13,210 bases of DNA from Bog-756 sp036553725 (GTDB lineage: Bacteria; Actinomycetota; Acidimicrobiia; Acidimicrobiales; RAAP-2). Position 1 is the first letter of the stretch. Each line of letters starts with the position of its first letter. Positions 1-5,461 of the stretch are shown here, piece after piece. Below the pieces are notes generated by a model. The model ran no database searches. It was not told the DNA's origin and worked only from the letters and a program-made list of their open reading frames with translations. Position numbers and translations under genes: made by a program. The stretch is from the NCBI GenBank assembly GCA_036553725.1, contig DATBOO010000167.1, positions 1 to 13,210 of the forward strand, given 5' to 3'.

Positions 1-51
1 GGGAACCCCAAACAGGCCAAATCGAGGGTTCCACGTGAAACATTTCGATGA
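1..51 (+). CDS. 3' end of an upstream gene, possibly rsmG (gidB), partial
   Basis: Reading from base 1 gives GNPKQAKSRVPRETFR followed by TGA at 49-51. The only basis for the identity is context: rsmG (16S rRNA 7-methylguanosine methyltransferase) commonly lies directly upstream of parA, and Gram-positive RsmG proteins often end with a basic Gly-x-Pro-x-Lys tail. If real, its stop lies inside the start region of parA (17-nt overlap), similar to the 14-nt parA/parB overlap, and the parS core is translated here as VPRET. Only 16 codons are visible, so both identity and reading frame are uncertain. Frame 2 is also open through the left edge and runs into parA, so an upstream extension of parA cannot be excluded from this window. 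Confidence 0.35.
   Translation, partial: GNPKQAKSRVPRETFR
27..42. promoter_or_regulatory. parS: parS centromere site (ParB-binding palindrome)
   Basis: The 16-mer GGTTCCACGTGAAACA matches the bacterial parS consensus TGTTNCACGTGAAACA at every defined position except the first (G for T). The central CACGTG and both GTT/AAC arms are intact. ParB would load here and slide as a CTP clamp. The site spans the GTG start of parA (35-37) and adjoins its likely Shine-Dalgarno GAGGG (24-28). It is the only such site in the window; another CACGTG at 12967-12972 lacks the arms. Confidence 0.9.
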
Positions 52-1420
52 AAGGCTTGACCTGGTTCGGACTGCAAGAGAATATGAACACCTTGAACCC
101 TGCCGACTCGATGAGACGATAGTGCGCGGCCGTCGTCGAGGCCGCAACAAGCCCTCACCCCAGGATCTCCGGGATTCCAGCCCCATTTCGAGGGCTGATC
201 CGAGTGACAACGGGGCAGTGACCCTGATCCGCACTCCCCCGCCGCTCGAATCCGATTCGGAAGGTCCGGCGGAGTCGAACTCTCCACCGGCGGAGTCGAA
301 CTCTCCACCGGTCTCCGAGGCTGCGCCCCCCCCGTCGGCCGATCCGGTACAGGCTCGCCGGTTCCGGGAGACGATCTCCGATGTGGCCACTGCCCATGCA
401 GAGCTCGACAACGTCCTGCCCCCCCCCGCCCCGCCGGAAGCCGATCGATCCGGGGCCGATTCCGGGTCGGATTCAGTGGCCCCGGCCGTCGACCACGCTG
501 CTTCGGAGACGCAGACCATCGACCCTCCGGCTCCGGTGGTCACCGGGGAGGCCGCTGCCGAACCGGAGGTCGAGACCGCCGACGAGACCGGACCGGTGGT
601 GGAGGTCGAGACCCAAGGGCAGGCCGATGAGCCCCAGGCCGCCTCCGGCAACGCCCTGCCGCGGGTGATGGCGGTGGCCAACCAGAAGGGCGGTGTGGGA
701 AAGACCACGACGTCGGTGAACCTGGGGGCGGCGCTGGCCGAGCTCGGATTCCGGGTTCTGGTCATCGATCTGGACCCCCAGGCCAATGCCACCACCGGCC
801 TGGGGATCGACGCCCGGAACTTCGAGCTCTCGATGTACGACGTGCTGATGAGGGACTCCTCACTGGAGGACTGCGTCGAGCCGACCAGCATGAAGAACCT
901 GTTCGTGGCGCCGGCTACCATCGCCCTGGCCGGCGCCGAGATCGAGCTGGTGCCGGCCTTCAGCCGCGAGCTGAAACTCAAGAAGTCGATCGAGTCGATC
1001 ATCGACGACTTCGACTACGTGCTCATCGACTGTCCGCCATCCCTGGGCCTGATCACCGTCAATGCGCTGGCCGCGGCCGACGAGGTACTGGTGCCGATCC
1101 AGTGCGAGTACTACGCCCTCGAAGGCCTGAGCCAGCTGATGCGCAACGTGCACCTGGTGGCCTCGAACCTGAATCCGAAGCTGGACATCTCGACGATCGT
1201 CCTGACCATGTACGACGCCCGGACCAAGCTGTCCGACCAGGTGGCCAACGAGGTGCGGCTGCACTTCGGCGCCAAGGTCTGTCGCAACGTGATCCCTCGG
1301 ACCGTGCGGCTCTCCGAGGCGCCGTCGTTCGGACAGCCGATCACCGCCTTCGATTCCGCCTCGCGCGGGGCCATTGCCTATCGCGAACTAGCCAAGGAGG
1401 TCAGCGGTGGCACGTCGTAG
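35..1420 (+). CDS. parA: Chromosome-partitioning ATPase ParA/Soj with long disordered N-terminal extension
   Basis: Deviant Walker A ATPase that drives segregation of the origin region together with ParB. The catalytic core begins near residue 210: KGGVGKTT at 218-225, IDLDPQAN at 244-251, LIDCPPS around 330-336 and the typical QCEYYALEGL segment. The core alone (~250 residues) equals a normal ParA; residues 1-~209 are extra, rich in Pro, Glu, Ala and Ser, with no recognisable fold and a duplicated PAESNSP unit. The GTG at 35 is preceded by GAGGG at a 6-nt spacing. Codons 1-60 are notably poorer in GC at third positions than the rest, so a later start such as GTG 218 is possible; GTG 665 or ATG 668 would remove the whole extension. 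C8 and C9 runs lie inside the extension. It overlaps parB by 14 nt, implying one transcript. Confidence 0.93.
   Translation: MKHFDERLDLVRTAREYEHLEPCRLDETIVRGRRRGRNKPSPQDLRDSSPISRADPSDNGAVTLIRTPPPLESDSEGPAESNSPPAESNSPPVSEAAPPPSADPVQARRFRETISDVATAHAELDNVLPPPAPPEADRSGADSGSDSVAPAVDHAASETQTIDPPAPVVTGEAAAEPEVETADETGPVVEVETQGQADEPQAASGNALPRVMAVANQKGGVGKTTTSVNLGAALAELGFRVLVIDLDPQANATTGLGIDARNFELSMYDVLMRDSSLEDCVEPTSMKNLFVAPATIALAGAEIELVPAFSRELKLKKSIESIIDDFDYVLIDCPPSLGLITVNALAAADEVLVPIQCEYYALEGLSQLMRNVHLVASNLNPKLDISTIVLTMYDARTKLSDQVANEVRLHFGAKVCRNVIPRTVRLSEAPSFGQPITAFDSASRGAIAYRELAKEVSGGTS
266..311 (+). repeat. 21-bp tandem repeat within parA extension
   Basis: Two exact head-to-tail copies of a 21-bp unit occupy 266-286 and 287-307, followed by the first 4 bases of a third copy (308-311). 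Being a multiple of three, the unit duplicates seven residues in frame (PAESNSP twice). Such a repeat can expand or contract without breaking the ATPase frame. Confidence 0.9.
1394..1400 (+). promoter_or_regulatory. Ribosome binding site of parB
   Basis: AAGGAGG lies inside the last codons of parA, 6 nt before the GTG at 1407. It fixes the parB start and shows translational coupling to parA. Confidence 0.85.
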
Positions 1421-2345
1421 CGGACTGGGCAAGGGACTGAGCGCGCTGATCCCCACCGAGGTGGTCGGCGACCGGTCGTCAGCCCTGCGCGAGGTCCCGA
1501 TCGGGAGCATCAAGCCCAACCCACGCCAGCCGCGGGTGAACTTCGACGAGGACACCATGTCCTCGCTGGCCGCCTCCATCAAGGAGTTGGGGATCCTGCA
1601 GCCCGTGCTGGTGCGGCAGATAGGGGGGGAGGCAGCCGACGACTTCGAGCTCATCGCCGGGGAGCGCCGCTGGCGGGCGGCCCGGCGGGCCGGCCTCCAG
1701 ACCATCCCGGTCCTGGTCCAGACGTCCAGCGAGACCCTGAGCCTCGAGCAGGCCCTGGTGGAGAACCTGCACCGCCAGGACCTCATGGTGCTGGAGGAGG
1801 CCGCCGCCTATCAACAGCTGATCGAGGAGTTCGGGTATACCCACGACCAGGTGGCCACCCGGGTCGGGAAGAGCCGCACCGGGGTCACCAACACGCTCCG
1901 GTTGCTGCAGCTCCCCGCCGGGGTGCAGCAGCTGTTGGCCGAGGGCCAGATCACCCCTGGCCACGCCCGGGCCCTGTTGGGGACCCCTGACCGGGGCTAC
2001 CAGGAGGTCCTGGCCAAGACGATCGTCGCCGACGGGCTCACGGTCCGTGCGGTCGAGGACCTGATCCGAGGCCATGGCGAAAGGGCCGGTTCTGCCGATG
2101 ACGCGGGCGATTCCGGACCGCAACCGGAGGGCAACGGCAGCCAGCCGGTCCGACCGGGACCCAGCCGCCTGCCGCCACCTGGAATACTCGAGTTGGAAGA
2201 GCTGCTCTCGGGGCACCTCAATACCAGGGTCAAGGTCGACCTCACGTCCAAGCGCGGCAAGGTGGTGGTGGAGTTCGCCACCCTCGAGGACCTCGAACGG
2301 ATCTACAAGCTGATGGTGGGCAGGACCGGGGCGGCCCCGGCCTGA
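1407..2345 (+). CDS. parB: Chromosome-partitioning protein ParB (CTP-dependent clamp)
   Basis: Binds parS, hydrolyses CTP and stimulates ParA. At 312 residues it has the usual length. In order: the N-terminal ParA-activating peptide (GLGKGLSALIP, 6-16), the CTP-binding domain with GERRWRA (85-91) and ENLHRQDL (119-126), the DNA-binding helix-turn-helix around 144-168 (THDQVATRVGKSRTGVTNTL), a Pro/Gly-rich linker (~225-258), and a C-terminal dimerisation domain (~259-305). All hallmark motifs look intact. The GTG start has a strong AAGGAGG upstream. The cognate parS lies at the parA start, so ParB loaded there could roadblock or regulate its own operon. The gene is convergent with the cwlM-like gene across a 197-bp AT-rich gap. 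Confidence 0.96.
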   Translation: MARRSGLGKGLSALIPTEVVGDRSSALREVPIGSIKPNPRQPRVNFDEDTMSSLAASIKELGILQPVLVRQIGGEAADDFELIAGERRWRAARRAGLQTIPVLVQTSSETLSLEQALVENLHRQDLMVLEEAAAYQQLIEEFGYTHDQVATRVGKSRTGVTNTLRLLQLPAGVQQLLAEGQITPGHARALLGTPDRGYQEVLAKTIVADGLTVRAVEDLIRGHGERAGSADDAGDSGPQPEGNGSQPVRPGPSRLPPPGILELEELLSGHLNTRVKVDLTSKRGKVVVEFATLEDLERIYKLMVGRTGAAPA

Positions 2346-2444
2346 CCGGATCCTCACGAAGAGTGGTTATATCTGACATAACTAGGATAACCTGAGTATA
2401 TCGGCCACTTTCAGTGGTATTGAATCCCTGAACCCACGGTAGAG

Positions 2445-2481
2445 CGTAATCCACAACCTGTGCATGACGTTGTGGATTACG
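2445..2481. repeat. Perfect 13-bp inverted repeat, 11-nt spacer; candidate bidirectional terminator or DnaA-box pair
   Basis: Arms CGTAATCCACAAC (2445-2457) and GTTGTGGATTACG (2469-2481) are exact complements around the spacer CTGTGCATGAC. Each arm holds TAATCCACA (2447-2455, and reversed 2471-2479), one base away from the DnaA box TTATCCACA. The position between two convergent genes fits a bidirectional terminator, but neither side has a T-run. Confidence 0.8.
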
Positions 2482-2504
2482 TCCAGACCGGGTATCCAGT
2501 GGAG

Positions 2505-2522
2505 GTCGACAGTGCGGTCGAC
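2505..2522 (-). terminator. Possible terminator hairpin after the cwlM-like gene
   Basis: GTCGAC and GTCGAC separated by the 6-nt loop AGTGCG form a 6-bp stem beginning 21 nt beyond the stop codon of the cwlM-like gene. No U-tract follows, so this is a weak call. Confidence 0.3.
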
Positions 2523-2542
2523 GAGAGAGGGAGTGGCAACCC

Positions 2543-3532
2543 TCAGTCCCAGGGCGTGTCGACCCACTCGGACAGGGCGCCGACGATGGCCCGGGCGATG
2601 GCCGCGGCCTGCTCGACGACCACCGTGGCCGGGCTGATCTCGCAGATCACCGCCGGCATGCGGGTCTCCCGCAGCAGGGGCAACGACATGCCCCGGCTGC
2701 CGGCGTCGGCCAGCCCGAGGGAGGTGGACATGGTGCCCAGAAGCAGCTCGGCCAGGCGGCGGCCCCCGGGCGAGGAGTACCGGTAGCCGGCGTAGTAGGC
2801 GGTCGAGCAGCGGCGCTCCCCGGTGCCGAGGCGCAGCCCGAGGTAGACCTCGGCGCCGCCGGCGTTGGCCTCCGAGGCCTGGATGGAGCCGTCCGGGTGG
2901 TGGTGGGTGGAGACCACGGCGCCCTCGGTCACCAGGAGGCGCCGCAGGGCAGCCACGGTGGCGTCGAGCCCGCCCTCTTCGCCGATGGCCACGCGCCGGT
3001 CGGCCAGGGTCCGCGGTGACTGGCGCAGTCGTTCCCGGTCCCGGACCGAGGTGACCAGCTCGGTGTCGTCGTGGCGGGTCCCGAACCGCAGCAGCTCGGA
3101 CACCGTCGACGCCCCGGCGATCCCGTCGACGGGGAGGCCCACGTTGCGTTGGAATTCACCGAGCGCGGCCGACGTCATGTCACCGAAGATCCCGTCGACC
3201 CGACCGGTGTCGAAGCCGAGGGCACTCAGCCGTTGCTGCAACTCAGCCACGTCGTCTCCCCGCAGCATCGGGGTCCTCCGGTACAAGAAGCGGTCGCCCG
3301 GGCGGCGGCCGGCCTCGACCAGGGCGGACCAGGTCTGGACCCCGCACACCCCGTCGACCCGGAGGCCCCGCCGGTACTGGAACGCCTCGACCGCGGCCCG
3401 GGTGCCCGCCTGGTAGGACCCCACCGGGTCGATGCCGGTCGAGAAGCCCAGCAACTCGAGACGGCGCTGGACGTCAGTCGCCGCCGGCCCGGTGTCGCCG
3501 ACTTCGAGCCGGATCTCAGGGTCGGAACTCAC
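2543..3532 (-). CDS. cwlM: CwlM-like N-acetylmuramoyl-L-alanine amidase homologue with degenerate active site
   Basis: 329 residues: two peptidoglycan-binding type 1 repeats (~9-72 with AFQYRRGLRVDGVCG, ~89-148 with EFQRNVGLPVDGIAG), then an Amidase_3-like region (~179-325). The zinc-binding landmarks of active amidases are not there: DPGHGG is replaced by AIGEEGG (182-188), the stretch that should carry the ligand Glu is shortened, and SIHAN is replaced by LGLRL (231-235). A Glu near the C-terminus (PAVICEIS, 294-300) may correspond to the catalytic Glu. No signal peptide is seen, so it should act in the cytoplasm. Mycobacterial CwlM, in the same gene neighbourhood, is a known regulator of MurA; from memory its ligands are also altered. 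Mycobacterial CwlM is longer, and its regulatory C-terminal tail is missing here. GTG start, weak ribosome site, 70 nt after trxA. Confidence 0.85.
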   Translation of the reverse strand: MSSDPEIRLEVGDTGPAATDVQRRLELLGFSTGIDPVGSYQAGTRAAVEAFQYRRGLRVDGVCGVQTWSALVEAGRRPGDRFLYRRTPMLRGDDVAELQQRLSALGFDTGRVDGIFGDMTSAALGEFQRNVGLPVDGIAGASTVSELLRFGTRHDDTELVTSVRDRERLRQSPRTLADRRVAIGEEGGLDATVAALRRLLVTEGAVVSTHHHPDGSIQASEANAGGAEVYLGLRLGTGERRCSTAYYAGYRYSSPGGRRLAELLLGTMSTSLGLADAGSRGMSLPLLRETRMPAVICEISPATVVVEQAAAIARAIVGALSEWVDTPWD

Positions 3533-3543
3533 GCTGGGCCCCA

Positions 3544-3559
3544 GACCCGGGCCCGGGTC
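3544..3559. repeat. 16-bp perfect GC palindrome between trxA and the cwlM-like gene
   Basis: GACCCGGGCCCGGGTC is fully self-complementary without a loop and sits in the 70-nt gap between the two genes. It may attenuate transcription into the cwlM-like gene, or be a chance product of high GC. Confidence 0.5.
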
Positions 3560-3602
3560 CTCCGCCCGGTGAGAGGCGGTCGGGGAGCGGCCACCCCCGC
3601 GG

Positions 3603-3929
3603 CTAGAGGTGGGCGGAGATCTCCTGGAGGAGTTGGCCCTTGCCCTTGGCCCCGACGATCCGGGCCGCCGGCTCCCCGTCCTTGAACAGGATGAGGGTGG
3701 GGATGCTCATCACATCGAACCGGCGGGTGATGTCCAGGTTGTCGTCGATGTTCAGCTTGGCGATCCCGAGCTTGCCCGCCTGCTCGGTGGCGATCTCCTC
3801 GAGCACCGGGGCGATCATCTTGCACGGGCCACACCATTCCGCCCAGAAGTCCACCAGCACCGGAACGTCTGAGGACTTGACATGCTCGTCAAAACTAGCG
3901 TCGCTCAGGTTCGTGATCTTCTCACTCAT
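3603..3929 (-). CDS. trxA: Thioredoxin
   Basis: Cytoplasmic disulfide reductase of 108 residues, the standard length. The active site WCGPC is at 32-36, the buried Asp is in LVDFWAEW, and the cis-Pro loop is SIPTL (75-79, Pro77). The ATG at 3929 is chosen because AGGAGG (minus strand, 3946-3941) lies 11 nt upstream; a 20-residue extension to 3989 would begin without such a site and has no counterpart in thioredoxins. It is the partner of TrxB, encoded 136 nt upstream. The gap carries a SigR/SigH-type promoter motif, so trxA (and probably the following cwlM-like gene) can be transcribed separately from trxB under thiol stress. Confidence 0.97.
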   Translation of the reverse strand: MSEKITNLSDASFDEHVKSSDVPVLVDFWAEWCGPCKMIAPVLEEIATEQAGKLGIAKLNIDDNLDITRRFDVMSIPTLILFKDGEPAARIVGAKGKGQLLQEISAHL

Positions 3930-3940
3930 GGTGGGTCTTT

Positions 3941-3946
3941 CCTCCT
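3941..3946 (-). promoter_or_regulatory. Ribosome binding site of trxA
   Basis: AGGAGG on the minus strand, 11 nt before ATG 3929. It decides the start in favour of the 108-residue thioredoxin. Confidence 0.75.
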
Positions 3947-3997
3947 GCCCGTCCGGCGGGCCCTGCCTCGAAATCCCTGACTGGGACACGCTACGTC

Positions 3998-4024
3998 AAC
4001 CCCCCCGGAGGCCCCGCCATTCCC
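3998..4024 (-). promoter_or_regulatory. Candidate SigR/SigH-family (redox ECF sigma) promoter of trxA
   Basis: On the minus strand GGGAAT (4024-4019) is followed, after exactly 18 nt, by GTT (4000-3998). This matches the GGAAT-N18-GTT consensus of actinobacterial SigR (Streptomyces) and SigH (Mycobacterium), whose regulons include thioredoxin genes. The predicted transcription start near 3990 would give a leader of about 60 nt to the trxA ATG. A TTGACG also overlaps its right end (3999-3994), but no good TATAAT-like box follows it. Confidence 0.65.
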
Positions 4025-4065
4025 GGGGGCCGGCGGCGCCGATGAAGGCGGCCGAGGGAGGCAAC

Positions 4066-5034
4066 TCAGTGACCGGCGGCCGCCTGGTCCTCGAGCCAGC
4101 GCTCGGCATCGATGGAGGCCATGCATCCCGAGCCGGCGGCGGTGATGGCCTGGCGGTAGCGGTGGTCCTGGACGTCGCCGCAGGCGAAGACCCCGTCGAC
4201 GTTGGTGCGGGTCCCGTCGAACGTGCGCAGGTATCCGTTCTCCTCCATCTCGAGCTGGCCCTTGAACAGCGAGGTGTTGGGCTCGTGGCCGATGGCCACG
4301 AACAGGCCGGCGACCTCGAGCACCGACTCCACCTCGCTCAGGTTGTCGCGGACCCGCAACCCGGACACCTTGGTGTCACCGAGCACGTCGACGACCGAGG
4401 AGTTCCAGAGGAACTCGATCTTCGGGTTGGCGAAGGCGCGTTGCTGCATCACCTTGGAGGCCCGCAACTCACCCCGGCGGTGGATCAGGGTGACCTTGTC
4501 GGCGAACCGGGTGAGGAAGAGGGCCTCTTCGAGGGCGGAGTCGCCCCCTCCGACGACGGCGATGTTCCGCTGGCGGAAGAAGAACCCGTCACAGGTGGCG
4601 CAGGTGGAGACCCCGTACCCGAGCAGCCTCTCCTCGTTGGGCAGGTTGAGCATGAGTGACTGGGCCCCGGCGGCGATGATCAGCGACTCGGCGGCGTAGG
4701 TCGGCTCCTCGGCATCGGGGTCGCCCACCCAGAGGCTGAACGGCCGGCGGGACAGGTCGACCCGGGTCACCTTGGCGGTGACGTAGTCGGCGCCGAACCG
4801 GGCGGCCTGCTCCCGGAAGGCGGACATCAGCTCCGGGCCCATGATCCCGTTGACGAACCCCGGGTAGTTCTCCACGTCGGTGGTGAGCATGAGCTGGCCA
4901 CCCGGTTGGTCGCTGGTCGACGACGGCTCTCCCTCGATGACCAGCGGGGAGAGCTGGGCCCGGGATGCGTAGATGGCCGCCGTGAGCCCGGCCGGGCCCG
5001 ATCCGACGATCACCACCTGCCTCGACTCGGTCAT
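4066..5034 (-). CDS. trxB: Thioredoxin reductase (NADPH, FAD)
   Basis: 322 residues, normal for the low-molecular-weight type. The FAD-binding GSGPAG is at 11-16, the redox-active CATC at 145-148, the NADPH-binding GGGDSA at 162-167 with HRR at 185-187 (adenosine-2'-phosphate recognition), and the C-terminal FAD motif GVFACGDVQD at 281-290. It passes electrons from NADPH to TrxA. The ATG at 5034 overlaps the TGA of the upstream small membrane-protein gene (ATGA), showing translational coupling; a longer in-frame extension to 5568 is merely open frame across that gene. A short Ser/Thr insertion (PSSTSDQ, 37-43) precedes the conserved PGGQL segment. All catalytic residues are present. Confidence 0.97.
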   Translation of the reverse strand: MTESRQVVIVGSGPAGLTAAIYASRAQLSPLVIEGEPSSTSDQPGGQLMLTTDVENYPGFVNGIMGPELMSAFREQAARFGADYVTAKVTRVDLSRRPFSLWVGDPDAEEPTYAAESLIIAAGAQSLMLNLPNEERLLGYGVSTCATCDGFFFRQRNIAVVGGGDSALEEALFLTRFADKVTLIHRRGELRASKVMQQRAFANPKIEFLWNSSVVDVLGDTKVSGLRVRDNLSEVESVLEVAGLFVAIGHEPNTSLFKGQLEMEENGYLRTFDGTRTNVDGVFACGDVQDHRYRQAITAAGSGCMASIDAERWLEDQAAAGH

Positions 5035-5384
5035 GCGCCCTCGGAGGAGGCGGTCGGCGCGGAGCGCCGGCTCCAGGCCACCAGGCCCACGATGACGAAG
5101 AGGGCCCCGACCACCAGGTCGGAGAGCCACACCCGGCCGTCGAAGGCATAGACGGTGAGGAGCCGGATCAAGGTGATCGACAGGAGGGTGACGGTCACCA
5201 CACTGGCGGCGAAGATGATGATGCCGAACACCACGGCCCGTGTGGCCAGGGTCAGCGGATTGACGGCCTTGTCCCGGAGGAGCACCACCAGCGTGTCGAC
5301 CAGGTCGGCGCCCCTGGTGGGCAGATCGCTGAGTACGCCGGAGCCGGGTAGGCGGCTGGCGGGTGTCTCGGGCTTCGGATCCAT
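5031..5384 (-). CDS. Small two-TM membrane protein coupled to trxB, unknown function
   Basis: 117 residues with a polar N-terminus (~1-45), two hydrophobic helices (~46-77, LTLATRAVVFGIIIFAASVV onward, and ~87-103, LSDLVVGALFVIVGLVAW) joined by a short AFDGRVW turn, and a short basic/polar tail. I do not recognise the family. The amphipathic segment before the first helix (DLVDTLVVLLRDKAVNP) faintly recalls actinobacterial holin-X/phage-holin III type proteins, but this is weak. Its stop overlaps the trxB ATG by 4 nt. It occupies the position held in mycobacteria by the anti-sigma factor gene next to sigM, but has no visible anti-sigma zinc motif. No clear Shine-Dalgarno precedes the ATG; a TATCCT box 8 nt upstream suggests a leaderless start. 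Confidence 0.8.
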   Translation of the reverse strand: MDPKPETPASRLPGSGVLSDLPTRGADLVDTLVVLLRDKAVNPLTLATRAVVFGIIIFAASVVTVTLLSITLIRLLTVYAFDGRVWLSDLVVGALFVIVGLVAWSRRSAPTASSEGA

Positions 5385-5392
5385 GGGATGCG

Positions 5393-5398
5393 AGGATA
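5393..5398 (-). promoter_or_regulatory. Candidate -10 box for leaderless small-membrane-protein/trxB transcript
   Basis: TATCCT on the minus strand ends 8 nt before ATG 5384, so transcription would begin at or next to the start codon. No -35 hexamer is recognisable at 17 nt and no Shine-Dalgarno is present, consistent with the leaderless genes common in actinobacteria. Confidence 0.4.
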
Positions 5399-5461
5399 GT
5401 CCGAGCGTCCCTCCGCCCGGCCGGACGGACGTCCCGCCCCCACCCGATCGCCTGAGCGGGG

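Larger units (their letters stand above)
2346..2542. other. AT-rich convergent intergenic region with nested inverted repeats
   Basis: This is the most AT-rich stretch of the window. Besides the 13-bp dyad listed separately it contains GTTAT/ATAAC (2366-2370 and 2378-2382), GGTTAT/ATAACC (2365-2370 and 2387-2392), a CCACT-ttc-AGTGG hairpin (2405-2417), TTCAG/CTGAA (2410-2414 and 2428-2432) and GTCGAC-6 nt-GTCGAC (2505-2522). A weak minus-strand promoter-like pair, TTCAAT (2424-2419) and TATACT (2400-2395) with 18 nt between, is also visible. No convincing coding sequence and no U-tract terminator was found. Termination for parB and the cwlM-like gene, or a protein-binding site, are the likely roles. 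Confidence 0.6.

Noticed and set aside
1..34. RsmG-ParA fusion by read-through of the open frame at the left edge
   Set aside because: The frame is open to base 1, but another frame ends naturally at 49-51 with a plausible RsmG tail; too few codons are visible to argue for a fusion.
1479..2357. 292-residue minus-strand open frame
   Set aside because: Antisense to parB, whose motifs are all intact.
2460..2786. 108-residue plus-strand open frame
   Set aside because: It starts in the spacer of the dyad and runs antisense to the cwlM-like gene; no ribosome site or domain.
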